Below, piece after piece: positions 1-6,101 of a stretch of 6,925 nucleotides of DNA. Location: contig DAOWCB010000072.1 of NCBI GenBank assembly GCA_030633795.1, forward strand, positions 1-6,925. Direction: 5' to 3'. Below the pieces are notes generated by a model. That model did no database searches. It was not told the origin of the DNA and was given only the letters and a program-made list of their open reading frames with translations. The stretch is from Candidatus Aminicenantota bacterium (GTDB lineage Bacteria > Acidobacteriota > Aminicenantia > Aminicenantales > Aminicenantaceae). Made by a program: the position numbers and the translations under genes. Position 1 is the first letter of the stretch, and each line of letters opens with the position of its first letter.

Positions 1-48
1 GGTATCGTCGGGATTCTCATGCTGACATTTCGGGCATTTGATCGTCAT
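1..48 (-). CDS. N-terminus of a zinc-ribbon protein (partial, runs off left edge)
   Basis: Read leftward from an ATG at 48-46, the frame stays open to the window edge and gives M-T-I-K-C-P-K-C-Q-H-E-N-P-D-D-T. The C-P-x-C pair at residues 5-8 followed by an N-P-D-like stretch is the first half of a short zinc ribbon. It is common at the N-terminus of bacterial Ser/Thr kinases, adenylate-cyclase/TPR proteins and other zinc-ribbon-headed proteins. Only 16 residues are visible, so the function of the body cannot be told. An in-frame ATG two codons upstream (54-52) is possible. The later one is preferred because the GGGG tract at 55-58 then sits 6 bases ahead of it. A strong leftward promoter lies about 80 bases upstream (125-152). 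The gene is divergent from the methyltransferase and probably unrelated to the respiratory operon. Confidence 0.6.
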   Translation of the reverse strand, partial: MTIKCPKCQHENPDDT

Positions 49-273
49 AATCATCCCCGCATATGTAATAACAAAAGAATTCTTGCTTGAAGTTCACTTT
101 ATCCTTGTCCTCGCTGCTGTAACTATTATCACAGCAGGGATTTGGATGTCAACTGAACGAGGAAGCATACCTCCCTTACAATGGAATCATGATTTTTTTA
201 AAAAAAATCAAAAAAAACTTGACAAATGCCGAAAAAAACACTCGTTCCTCGGCCTGTTGTGAAGGGGGCACGT
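49..273. other. Divergent intergenic region, A/T-rich
   Basis: No convincing gene is seen here. It contains the leftward promoter at 125-152. At 192-218 there are dense A/T tracts leading directly into a TTGACA at 219-224 on the plus strand. The tracts resemble an UP element and the hexamer a -35 box, but no acceptable -10 box lies 16-18 bases further on (the bases at 242-247 are TCGTTC). It is therefore uncertain whether this drives the methyltransferase unit. No terminator or riboswitch-like fold was recognised. Confidence 0.35.
125..152 (-). promoter_or_regulatory. Sigma-70-type promoter for the leftward zinc-ribbon gene
   Basis: On the minus strand there is a perfect TTGACA (152-147), a 16-base spacer, and GATAAT (130-125), which matches TATAAT at five of six positions. 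The -10 is preceded by TG one base upstream, giving an extended -10 (TGTGATAAT). Transcription would begin near 118 and leave a leader of roughly 70 bases before the start codon at 48. This is seen directly; activity is inferred. Confidence 0.5.
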
Positions 274-360
274 ATGTGCGAGGTTGATTCTTGGTCTCCG
301 GTTATGGAAAAATATAGGCGAGGAGAAAAGGATATCTGTGAAAAGGAGCAAAATCGATGA
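274..360 (+). CDS. Candidate 28-residue leader ORF translationally coupled to the methyltransferase
   Basis: The ATG at 274 is preceded by AAGGGGG (262-268), five bases away, a reasonable ribosome-binding site. The frame runs 28 codons and its TGA (358-360) overlaps the methyltransferase ATG (357-359) as ATGA, a classic coupling arrangement. The predicted peptide is hydrophilic and highly charged, starts M-C-E-V-D-S-W-S-P-V-M, and has two cysteines (residues 2 and 22). It has no signal peptide or membrane segment. I do not recognise it. It could be a real small protein, a regulatory leader peptide, or chance. The good SD and exact ATGA junction favour translation, while the short length and lack of known homologues leave it uncertain. 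A 4-bp stem (GCAC 268-271, GTGC 276-279) spans its start codon and could modulate initiation. Confidence 0.4.
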   Translation: MCEVDSWSPVMEKYRRGEKDICEKEQNR

Positions 361-983
361 GCAGTAAAAATTATTTTGAAAAGGTTGCCGATAAATGGGA
401 TCAAATGAGAAAGAGCTTTTTTTCTGACAAGGTGCGGAAAGTGGCAGTTGCCAAGGCGAATATTCAGGCCGGGAAATTGGCTGCGGATATCGGAGCAGGG
501 ACTGGTTTTATAACTGAGGAATTGGTTCAAAATGGATTAAAGGTTATAGCTGTCGATCAATCCAAAGCCATGCTCGAAGAAATGGAAAAAAAGTTTGGTC
601 GTTTTGATACTATTGAGTACAGAATAGGAGAGTTCAATAACTTACCCATCCAGAATGAAACTGTGGATTACGTTTTTGCCAACATGTATTTGCATCATGT
701 CGACTTACCGCAAGTGGCAATAGAAGAGATGGCAAGAGTATTAAAGCCAGGAGGAAAAGTTGTCATCACTGATATGGATGTGCATGAGTTCGAGTTCCTG
801 AGAAAAGAACAGCATGACCGCTGGCTGGGATTTAAAAGGGAAGATATCGAGCGGTGGTTCAAAGAGGCTGGACTAAAAAATGTCAAGATAGATTGTGTGG
901 AGGAAAATTGCTGCGCAAATTCGGATGAAAGCGGTGAAAAAGCGAACGTCAGTTTATTCGTGGCCTATGGAGAAAAGCCTTAA
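357..983 (+). CDS. Class I SAM-dependent methyltransferase (UbiE/ArsM-like fold)
   Basis: This is a 208-residue soluble, presumably cytoplasmic enzyme of the Methyltransf_11 / UbiE-like class. Motif I is DIGAGTGF at residues 44-51, with the ribose-binding acidic residue D67 in VIAVDQS. Motif II lies around residues 95-115 (NLPIQNETVDYVFANMYLHHV region), and the post-motif ARVLKPGGKVVITD at 126-139 is typical. The only cysteines are C180, C185 and C186, clustered near the C-terminus. ArsM arsenite methyltransferases use a small set of cysteines to hold the metalloid, so a thiophilic substrate is conceivable, but the pattern is not the ArsM one and the substrate is unknown. The start is firm: an in-frame TGA lies five codons upstream of the ATG and AAGGAG (344-349 region) precedes it by about 8 bases. 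It overlaps a candidate small ORF by ATGA and is separated from the respiratory operon by 162 bases and a promoter. Confidence 0.85.
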   Translation: MSSKNYFEKVADKWDQMRKSFFSDKVRKVAVAKANIQAGKLAADIGAGTGFITEELVQNGLKVIAVDQSKAMLEEMEKKFGRFDTIEYRIGEFNNLPIQNETVDYVFANMYLHHVDLPQVAIEEMARVLKPGGKVVITDMDVHEFEFLRKEQHDRWLGFKREDIERWFKEAGLKNVKIDCVEENCCANSDESGEKANVSLFVAYGEKP

Positions 984-1145
984 ACCTAGCTGAAATCTTC
1001 GAAAACGATGGCGATGGCGATCTTGGTCATCAATGTGAAAATCAAAAAACCGATGGCAAAAATGCGTGTGTCTATTCATTTTGTTTGACTTCTATGCCGG
1101 TTTTCTTATAGAATTTTTTACTTACTATACCAATAGGATTAATAA
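984..1145. other. Intergenic spacer between methyltransferase and respiratory operon
   Basis: The spacer carries the operon promoter (1085-1112). Three copies of CGATGGC or its core occur (1006-1018 in tandem, and near 1051). A minus-strand open stretch at 986-1075 encodes a hydrophobic tail that could be a gene remnant. No rho-independent terminator was found: the best hairpin (1013-1031, 6-bp stem, 7-base loop) is not followed by a T tract. Confidence 0.4.
1085..1112 (+). promoter_or_regulatory. Sigma-70-type promoter of the cytochrome/MopB/FeS/NrfD operon
   Basis: TTGACT (1085-1090, five of six matches to consensus) is followed after 16 bases by TATAGA (1107-1112, four of six). The surrounding sequence is A/T-rich, and the inferred start near 1119 gives a short leader of about 27 bases before the ATG at 1146. 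It is the only good promoter seen for the five downstream genes, which are packed too tightly for obvious internal promoters. No operator was recognised. Confidence 0.45.
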
Positions 1146-1685
1146 ATGAAGGTGGATGGGCATATGCTTAATAAATTAAGAAAACCTAAAAAGCTAAGTT
1201 TGGTCTTTATCGGATTGGCTTTGGGTGTTTCCGTTTTCCTTCTCGTGATTTTGCTGGAATCATGGGGAGGAACCACCCAACCCCTTCGTTTCAATCATAA
1301 AATCCATGCTGAAAACGAATTGACCTGTCAGGATTGCCATCCTTATTTCCTGGAATACGCCTCTTCGGGCAGACCTGAACTTGAAACATGTATCTTGTGT
1401 CATGAAGAGGCACTCACTGAGAGCGAAGAAGAAAAGAAGTTGTTAGGATATATTCAAAGCGGAAATGAAATTGAGTGGGTCCGGCTTTTTCGTGTCCCTG
1501 AGGATGTTTATTTTTCCCATCGAAGGCATGTGGCTGTTGGGAACGTTGAGTGTGCTGTCTGTCACGGAGATATCGGAGAGAGCACCAGACCACCCTCAAA
1601 CCCACGAAATATGTCAATGAAAAAGTGTATGGACTGCCATGAGGACAAGCAAGTGAATAATGATTGTATCGCTTGCCATCGATAA
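1146..1685 (+). CDS. Membrane-anchored pentaheme cytochrome c (class III / c7-like; ActA/QrcA-type subunit)
   Basis: This 179-residue protein has a basic N-terminus and one hydrophobic segment (about residues 18-37) that should act as an uncleaved anchor, placing the rest in the periplasm. Five CxxCH heme c motifs follow: C61-H65, C82-H86, C136-H140, C161-H165 and C174-H178, the last at the C-terminus. F-N-H-x-x-H (49-54) and F-S-H-x-x-H (123-128) supply extra histidines typical of bis-His ligation in c3/c7 cytochromes. Position and domain match QrcA and ActA, the electron-exit or entry cytochrome of Qrc and Alternative Complex III. Five hemes is the ActA count, and QrcA is described with six. 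Two starts are plausible: ATG 1146, with AGGA 7 bases ahead, and in-frame ATG 1164, with the stronger AAGGTGG (1149-1155) 8 bases ahead, which would remove six residues without touching the anchor. It lies 28 bases upstream of the MopB gene in the same operon. Confidence 0.9.
   Translation: MKVDGHMLNKLRKPKKLSLVFIGLALGVSVFLLVILLESWGGTTQPLRFNHKIHAENELTCQDCHPYFLEYASSGRPELETCILCHEEALTESEEEKKLLGYIQSGNEIEWVRLFRVPEDVYFSHRRHVAVGNVECAVCHGDIGESTRPPSNPRNMSMKKCMDCHEDKQVNNDCIACHR
1149..1155 (+). promoter_or_regulatory. Alternative ribosome-binding site inside the pentaheme cytochrome 5' end
   Basis: AAGGTGG lies 8 bases before the in-frame ATG at 1164. It is a better Shine-Dalgarno match than the AGGA (1135-1138) serving ATG 1146, so translation may actually begin at 1164. 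Confidence 0.4.
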
Positions 1686-1713
1686 AGATATAAACCGGTA
1701 AAAGGAATGGATT

Positions 1714-4002
1714 ATGGCCATAAAGCGACGAGACTTTCTTAAGATCGGCGGAGGAATTTCCCTAAGTTTGCCTCTGTATACGTGTATTTCAGACAAATCT
1801 TACAACTCCACTTCCAGGAGCAATTGGCTGGCCGGTGTGGAACGTTGGGTTCCGTCCGTTTGCCAGGCTTGCCCTGGAGGATGCGGGATCATGGTAAGAT
1901 TGGTTGATGACAGAGCTGTAAAAATCGAAGGGAATCCCATCCACCCCCTCAACAAAGGGAAAGTCTGCCCAAAGGGGCAGTCAGGCCTTCAATTATTGTA
2001 CAGCTCTGAACGGATCAGAGGTCCGCTCAAAAAGGTTGGTAGCCGAAATGAAGAGCGCTGGGAGGAGATAAGCTGGGATGAGGCTCTGGATACGGTTTCG
2101 ACCAAACTGCAGCAGCTGAGAGAATCAGGACAATCCCACACGGTCGCTTTCGCAGGAAAGAACCAACAAAACACAACCGATGAGCTTATATCAAGATTTT
2201 TAGAGGTCTATGGGTCTCCCCATTTCTTCAAGTTTGATGAATGGGCAGCCTTAAAGAATGCGTATTTTGTGTCCCAGGGAATAAATGACATCATGGCCGT
2301 TGATTTCAATAACAGCCGCTTGATCCTGTCCTTCGGTGCAAGTTTTTTATCCAACTGGCCGAACGTCATGGAGAATCAACGGATTTATGGGGAGAAAAGA
2401 GCGGGAGGCGATCTGAAAATCATCCAGATCGAACCGAGATTTTCCATTGAGGCCTCTCGAGCGGACAAATGGATCCCCATCAATCCGGGATCGGAAGGTC
2501 TGTTGGCTTTAGGTATCGCTTCGGTTTTAGTCAAGGAGAGACTGTACAATCAAGCCTTTATAGAAAGATTCACTTCGCGATTCAATGAGTTCAGAGATTA
2601 CATTCTCCAAAACATCACCCTCGATCAGGTATCCGAGATAACCGGAGTTCCCCTGAGCTCGATCATTGAAATCGCCAAGGAATTCAATACCCACCAGCCC
2701 GCCGTTGCTGTCGCGGATTCAAATCTATCCTATTCTGGCAACGGTCTTTTCGACATCCTCGCGGTCCATTCCTTGAATGCCTTGGCCGGAAATATAGATT
2801 CGCCCGGAGGATTCCTCCGCCGGAGACAGGCTCCGTTGACTGACTTGCCGCCCGTGATCTTGGACAGTGCAGCAAAAAAGGCGTTTTCGGAGGAAAAGCA
2901 AAAAGCAGTTTCCCAACGCGATATGATCGACAATCTTATAAACAACTCCTCCCAGGGAATTAGGTGTCTGCTCCTGTCCTCCCCGGGTCATCATTTTGAT
3001 TCTATTATCCAAAAAAAGAAAACCGACATTTTGGAAAATATTCCATTCATCGTCAGTTTCTCTCCGTTCATGGATGAAACGAGTTCCTTGGCTGACATCA
3101 TCCTTCCCGATACGACGTTTTATGAAAAATGGCAGGATCATCACAGCTCACCCTTATCGGAGATTCCTATTGTCGGAATAAGCCGACCTGTCATTAAACC
3201 CCTATACCAATCCCGTCCGCTCGAATCAACTCTCCTGACACTCGCCAAATCCATGGGCGAGAACTTCGTGCAGAATTTTCCCTGGTCGGATTACAAAGAA
3301 ATTTTGTTCTACAGGATAAAAGGCCTTTTCCGGGCAAAAAAGGGAAGCATCTTTTCTTCGTCCTATGAAGAAGCACAACTCAGGATCTTGGAAGAAAGAC
3401 GATGGTGGACACGTCAACATGACTCAGAGGATGCTTTTATGAAGGATATTTTGGAGAAGGGAGGATGGCAGGATCCCTCCTACCACTTCAATGAAAGAAG
3501 CTTTGTTTACCAGAATAAATCTCGGAGATTTGTTTTTACTTCGTCTCACGAGATTAAAGACCAGGGAGCTGCCGAAAACCCGGAAAATGGGGACTATCCC
3601 CTCCGGCTATTTCTTTTTGACCTCCCATTCACTTCGACCGATTCCGGCAGTAAAAACATGCCCTGGTATCAAGAGAACCTGGGATTCCGCTTCGGACTCA
3701 TGTGGAAGATTTGGGTCGAAGTGAACCCTGACACCGCGGGCGACATCGGCATCCGTGATAAGGACATTGTTTGGGTGGAATCGCCCCAGGGCCGGATTAA
3801 GGCGGTCGCCAGAGTTTTTCCGGGAATCGGACCTGATATCGCGGGAATCCCTTTGAATAAAGCTGAACACCCGCTGGCCTCGAAGGAAGAGGCCGCCAGC
3901 AATGATCCCCTTCATCTCCTTGGGGAAACATATGATGAACGGACCGGAGTTCCTGATAGAATTTCAACGCACGTCAAAATTTATAAAGCGAGAGGGAGAT
4001 AA
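1714..4002 (+). CDS. Tat-exported molybdopterin-oxidoreductase-family subunit, probably without Mo (QrcB/ActB-like)
   Basis: The protein has 762 residues. K-R-R-D-F-L-K at residues 4-10, followed by a hydrophobic stretch, is a twin-arginine signal. No A-x-A site is obvious, and a cysteine at 24 (LYTC) is a poor lipobox. An N-terminal 4Fe-4S motif follows: C50-x2-C53-x3-C57-x27-C85. The central Molybdopterin region includes IEPRFSIEASRADKW (239-253), PGSE (258-261) and TSSLADIILPDT (456-467). The C-terminal molydop-binding beta-barrel covers about 628-760 (WVEVNP 667-672). In catalytic relatives a Cys, SeCys or Ser binding Mo lies just after the G-S-P segment. Here it reads H-F-F-K-F-D-E-W (170-177), with none of these. 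The N-P cofactor-contact motif expected near 420-430 reads SSPGHHFDS. These changes suggest a non-catalytic, electron-transferring or structural subunit as in QrcB and ActB, though a novel active site cannot be excluded. SD AAAAGGA (1700-1706) lies 7 bases before the ATG. The stop is 4 bases before the FeS gene. Confidence 0.85.
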   Translation: MAIKRRDFLKIGGGISLSLPLYTCISDKSYNSTSRSNWLAGVERWVPSVCQACPGGCGIMVRLVDDRAVKIEGNPIHPLNKGKVCPKGQSGLQLLYSSERIRGPLKKVGSRNEERWEEISWDEALDTVSTKLQQLRESGQSHTVAFAGKNQQNTTDELISRFLEVYGSPHFFKFDEWAALKNAYFVSQGINDIMAVDFNNSRLILSFGASFLSNWPNVMENQRIYGEKRAGGDLKIIQIEPRFSIEASRADKWIPINPGSEGLLALGIASVLVKERLYNQAFIERFTSRFNEFRDYILQNITLDQVSEITGVPLSSIIEIAKEFNTHQPAVAVADSNLSYSGNGLFDILAVHSLNALAGNIDSPGGFLRRRQAPLTDLPPVILDSAAKKAFSEEKQKAVSQRDMIDNLINNSSQGIRCLLLSSPGHHFDSIIQKKKTDILENIPFIVSFSPFMDETSSLADIILPDTTFYEKWQDHHSSPLSEIPIVGISRPVIKPLYQSRPLESTLLTLAKSMGENFVQNFPWSDYKEILFYRIKGLFRAKKGSIFSSSYEEAQLRILEERRWWTRQHDSEDAFMKDILEKGGWQDPSYHFNERSFVYQNKSRRFVFTSSHEIKDQGAAENPENGDYPLRLFLFDLPFTSTDSGSKNMPWYQENLGFRFGLMWKIWVEVNPDTAGDIGIRDKDIVWVESPQGRIKAVARVFPGIGPDIAGIPLNKAEHPLASKEEAASNDPLHLLGETYDERTGVPDRISTHVKIYKARGR
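3994..3998 (+). promoter_or_regulatory. Ribosome-binding site fixing the start of the FeS subunit
   Basis: GGGAG within the last codons of the MopB gene lies 8 bases before ATG 4007. It argues against the upstream in-frame ATG at 3902, which has no such site and would overlap the MopB gene by about 100 bases. Confidence 0.6.
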
Positions 4003-4006
4003 ACCG

Positions 4007-4699
4007 ATGAGAAAATGGGGAATGGTTATAGACTTAGATAGATGTGCAGGATGTCAAGCGTGCGTGGTTGCCTGCAAGGCGGAAAACAATGTGGTGCATT
4101 CGGATCCGGTCCAGGAAGAGACTTTCAGGGCCATATCCTGGATGTCTGTCCTCACTGTTATGGAGGGAGAGTATCCTGATGTCAAAGAGAGATATTTTCC
4201 CAGGCCTTGTATGCACTGTGAAAATCCGCCCTGTGTCAAGGTTTGTCCGGTAGGAGCGACCTATAAGAATCCGGAGGGAATTGTCGCCCAGGTCTACACA
4301 CGCTGTATCGGTTGTCGTTATTGCACGAACAATTGTCCGTATACTCTCAAATATTTCAACTATTTCCGTCCACGATGGACCAGGGAAATGAAGAATCTTT
4401 TGAATCCCGATGTTCCCAAAAGACAGGTCGGAGTGGTCGAGAAATGTACGTTCTGCCATCACAGGCTGCAGAAAGCGAAAGAGGATGCCCGGTTCGAGAA
4501 AAGAGAACTGAGAGAAAAAGACTATGTTCCGGCCTGCGTCCAGACCTGTCCCACCGGAGCACTGATTTTCGGAGATCTGGAGAATCCAAAAAGTGAAGTG
4601 TTCCGGTTATCAAAGATTTCGCGCGCCTTTCGGTTGCTGGAAGAATTGGGAACAGAGCCGCAAGTCTTCTATTTAACAGAGGGAGAATGGCATGGATAA
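4007..4699 (+). CDS. Four-cluster ferredoxin-like iron-sulfur subunit (PsrB/NrfC/QrcC family)
   Basis: This 230-residue electron-transfer protein carries sixteen cysteines in the four-cluster DmsB/PsrB pattern: C13-C16-C19-C23; C68-C71-C76-C80; C100-C103-C106-C110; and C147-C150 with C177-C181. All four sites can therefore hold [4Fe-4S] clusters, with no cysteine replaced by another residue as happens where a [3Fe-4S] cluster forms. The signature CPTGALIFGD (181-190) is typical of the family. It has no signal peptide, so by analogy it would be co-exported with the Tat-bearing MopB partner and wire that subunit or the cytochromes to the quinone site in NrfD. In ACIII this module is fused into ActB; here it is a separate gene, as in Qrc and polysulfide reductase. 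The start at 4007 gives MRKWGMVIDLDRCAGC, the usual family N-terminus. The stop overlaps the NrfD-type gene by 8 bases (ATGGATAA). Confidence 0.92.
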   Translation: MRKWGMVIDLDRCAGCQACVVACKAENNVVHSDPVQEETFRAISWMSVLTVMEGEYPDVKERYFPRPCMHCENPPCVKVCPVGATYKNPEGIVAQVYTRCIGCRYCTNNCPYTLKYFNYFRPRWTREMKNLLNPDVPKRQVGVVEKCTFCHHRLQKAKEDARFEKRELREKDYVPACVQTCPTGALIFGDLENPKSEVFRLSKISRAFRLLEELGTEPQVFYLTEGEWHG

Positions 4700-6101
4700 C
4701 GCGAGAGATGACTATTCGAAACTCGAAGAGGACCTCATCAAGCCGATTACCCAAACGGGCCGTGATTTTTATATAACGGTGGCCATCCTCCTGGCTGTCA
4801 TTTCCGTCGGAGTCTTTGCTTGGATTATTCAGCTAAGAGACGGTCTGGGAGTGACCGGCTTGAACAGACCCATCTACTGGGGATTTTACATCACCAATTT
4901 TGTCTTTTTCATCGGAATCAGCCATGCCGGCACCTTGATTTCAGCCATCCTCCGCCTGGCGAATGCCGAATGGCGCAGAGCCATTACCCGGTCTGCCGAA
5001 GTTATCACAGTGTTGGTGTTGTTTTGGGGAGTGGGGAACATCATCAACGACCTGGGCAGGCCGGAAAGGCTGCTGGATACGATTTTTCATGGGAAATTTC
5101 AGTCACCCCTTTTGTGGGATGTAGTCAGCATCAGCGCATATCTTATCTGTAGTAGTGTATATCTTTATCTTCCCCTGATCCCTGATATTGCCTTGTTGAG
5201 GGACAAATTTAAAGGCACAAAAAGAGGAAAGTTTTACCGAATACTGGCGATTGGCTGGAAAGGGACGGCGAAACAGTGGAAAATTCTGCAAAGGATGATT
5301 TCGTTGATGGCCATCCTGATCATTCCCATCGCTGTTTCGGTCCATACTGTTGTGTCCTATGTTTTCGCCATGACTATTCAACCTATGTGGCACAGTACGA
5401 TTTTCGGGCCTTATTTTGTTACGGGTGCGATATTCTCCGGAATTGCTGCTTTGCTTATCGCGATGGTCGTTATCCGAAAAAGTTGTCACTTACAGGCCTA
5501 TCTAAAACCCGTGCATTTCAACAACCTGGGATTGCTTCTTCTGGTGATGAGCATTCTCTGGTTCTATTTCACGTTTACAGAAAACCTCACTTCCTTTTAT
5601 GGTGCCGAGCCATCCCATCTCGCAGTGTTTTATGCGAAACTCACGGGACCGTACGCTCCCTATTTCTGGTCTATGGTGTTTTTATGTTTTATCTTACCAA
5701 TGGCCATTCTATCCAATCGAAAGACAAGAACCATACCCGGAATTTTTATCGTTTCCTGTGGCGTGATCGTGGGCATGTGGTTGGAGCGCTACACAATCGT
5801 CCTGCCAACGCTGATCAATCCCCGCCTGCCGATTGAAAGAGGAGTATATACTCCATCCTGGGTTGAACTCGCCATAACGGCAGCCTGTTTTGCGGCATTT
5901 ATACTGCTGTACATTTTATTCGTTAAAATGTTCCCGATCGTTTCCATTTGGGAGATCAAGGAAGGCAAAGAATTGGGTGTTGAAGAAACAACAGCAAGAG
6001 TCAAAAGTTATCTTCCTGATACAGTCTTAGAAAAAAAATCGGGAGGCTCAGGTGCGAATGAGAACGATTCATCGTCGAGAAGGGAAAATGATCATGAGTA
6101 A
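4692..6101 (+). CDS. nrfD: NrfD/PsrC-family quinone-interacting membrane subunit (ActC/QrcD-like)
   Basis: The product is a 469-residue polytopic inner-membrane protein with about ten hydrophobic segments, roughly at 27-47, 63-85, 103-118, 143-163, 204-228, 239-262, 279-296, 325-341, 349-366 and 391-413, and charged ends. It acts as the quinone/quinol-binding membrane partner of the FeS subunit. ActC-like features are WGFYITNFVFFIGISHAGTL (63-82), the D-L-G-R-P element at 120-124, SVHTVVS (216-222), PMWHSTIFGPYFVTGAIFSG (231-250) and GMWLERYTIV (361-370). These fit the ActC/QrcD branch better than the shorter DmsC type, though this is from memory of the family rather than an alignment. After VHTVVS the residues are Y-V-F-A, where relatives I recall have an aspartate (D-F-A). 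The last 55 or so residues form a hydrophilic tail. SD GAGGGAG (4679-4685) lies 6 bases before the ATG. The gene overlaps both neighbours by 8 bases. The symbol denotes the family; actC or qrcD would be equally fair. Confidence 0.88.
   Translation: MDNARDDYSKLEEDLIKPITQTGRDFYITVAILLAVISVGVFAWIIQLRDGLGVTGLNRPIYWGFYITNFVFFIGISHAGTLISAILRLANAEWRRAITRSAEVITVLVLFWGVGNIINDLGRPERLLDTIFHGKFQSPLLWDVVSISAYLICSSVYLYLPLIPDIALLRDKFKGTKRGKFYRILAIGWKGTAKQWKILQRMISLMAILIIPIAVSVHTVVSYVFAMTIQPMWHSTIFGPYFVTGAIFSGIAALLIAMVVIRKSCHLQAYLKPVHFNNLGLLLLVMSILWFYFTFTENLTSFYGAEPSHLAVFYAKLTGPYAPYFWSMVFLCFILPMAILSNRKTRTIPGIFIVSCGVIVGMWLERYTIVLPTLINPRLPIERGVYTPSWVELAITAACFAAFILLYILFVKMFPIVSIWEIKEGKELGVEETTARVKSYLPDTVLEKKSGGSGANENDSSSRRENDHE
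6080..6084 (+). promoter_or_regulatory. Ribosome-binding site for the triheme cytochrome gene
   Basis: AAGGG lies 9 bases before ATG 6094 but only 3 bases before the in-frame ATG 6088. The spacing therefore favours 6094, which gives the product start M-S-K-R-K-K. Confidence 0.5.

Noticed and set aside
38..262. Plus-strand 74-codon ORF with a TTG start and hydrophobic N-terminal half
   Set aside because: It begins inside the divergent zinc-ribbon gene, runs through that gene's promoter, has no ribosome-binding site, and its second half comes from poly-A tracts (lysine-rich). It is probably chance.
265..280. Sigma-54-like GGCAC...TGC element upstream of the methyltransferase
   Set aside because: The GG and GC elements are 11 rather than 12 bases apart and the -12 half is poor. 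The stretch overlaps the SD and start of the small ORF, so it is unlikely to be a promoter.
291..318. TTGGTC-16-TATAGG as a promoter for the methyltransferase
   Set aside because: The -35 matches the consensus at only three of six positions. Start near 325 is possible but unsupported, and it would exclude the small ORF that otherwise looks coupled.
1013..1031. Hairpin after the methyltransferase as a possible terminator
   Set aside because: The stem is only 6 bp including a G-T pair, with no T tract on the 3' side.
2725..3144. Minus-strand ORFs of 60-140 codons inside the MopB, FeS and NrfD genes
   Set aside because: They lie wholly antisense to clearly coding sequence, show no domain signatures and have low-quality starts, so they are shadow frames.
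1714..4002. Annotation of the MopB protein as an active formate dehydrogenase, nitrate reductase or polysulfide reductase
   Set aside because: The expected Mo-ligating Cys, SeCys or Ser is not found and cofactor-contact motifs are altered. The gene neighbourhood matches Qrc/ACIII rather than those enzymes.
3902..4006. Longer FeS subunit starting at ATG 3902
   Set aside because: It would overlap the MopB gene by about 100 bases and lacks an SD. ATG 4007 has GGGAG at the right distance and gives the standard family N-terminus.
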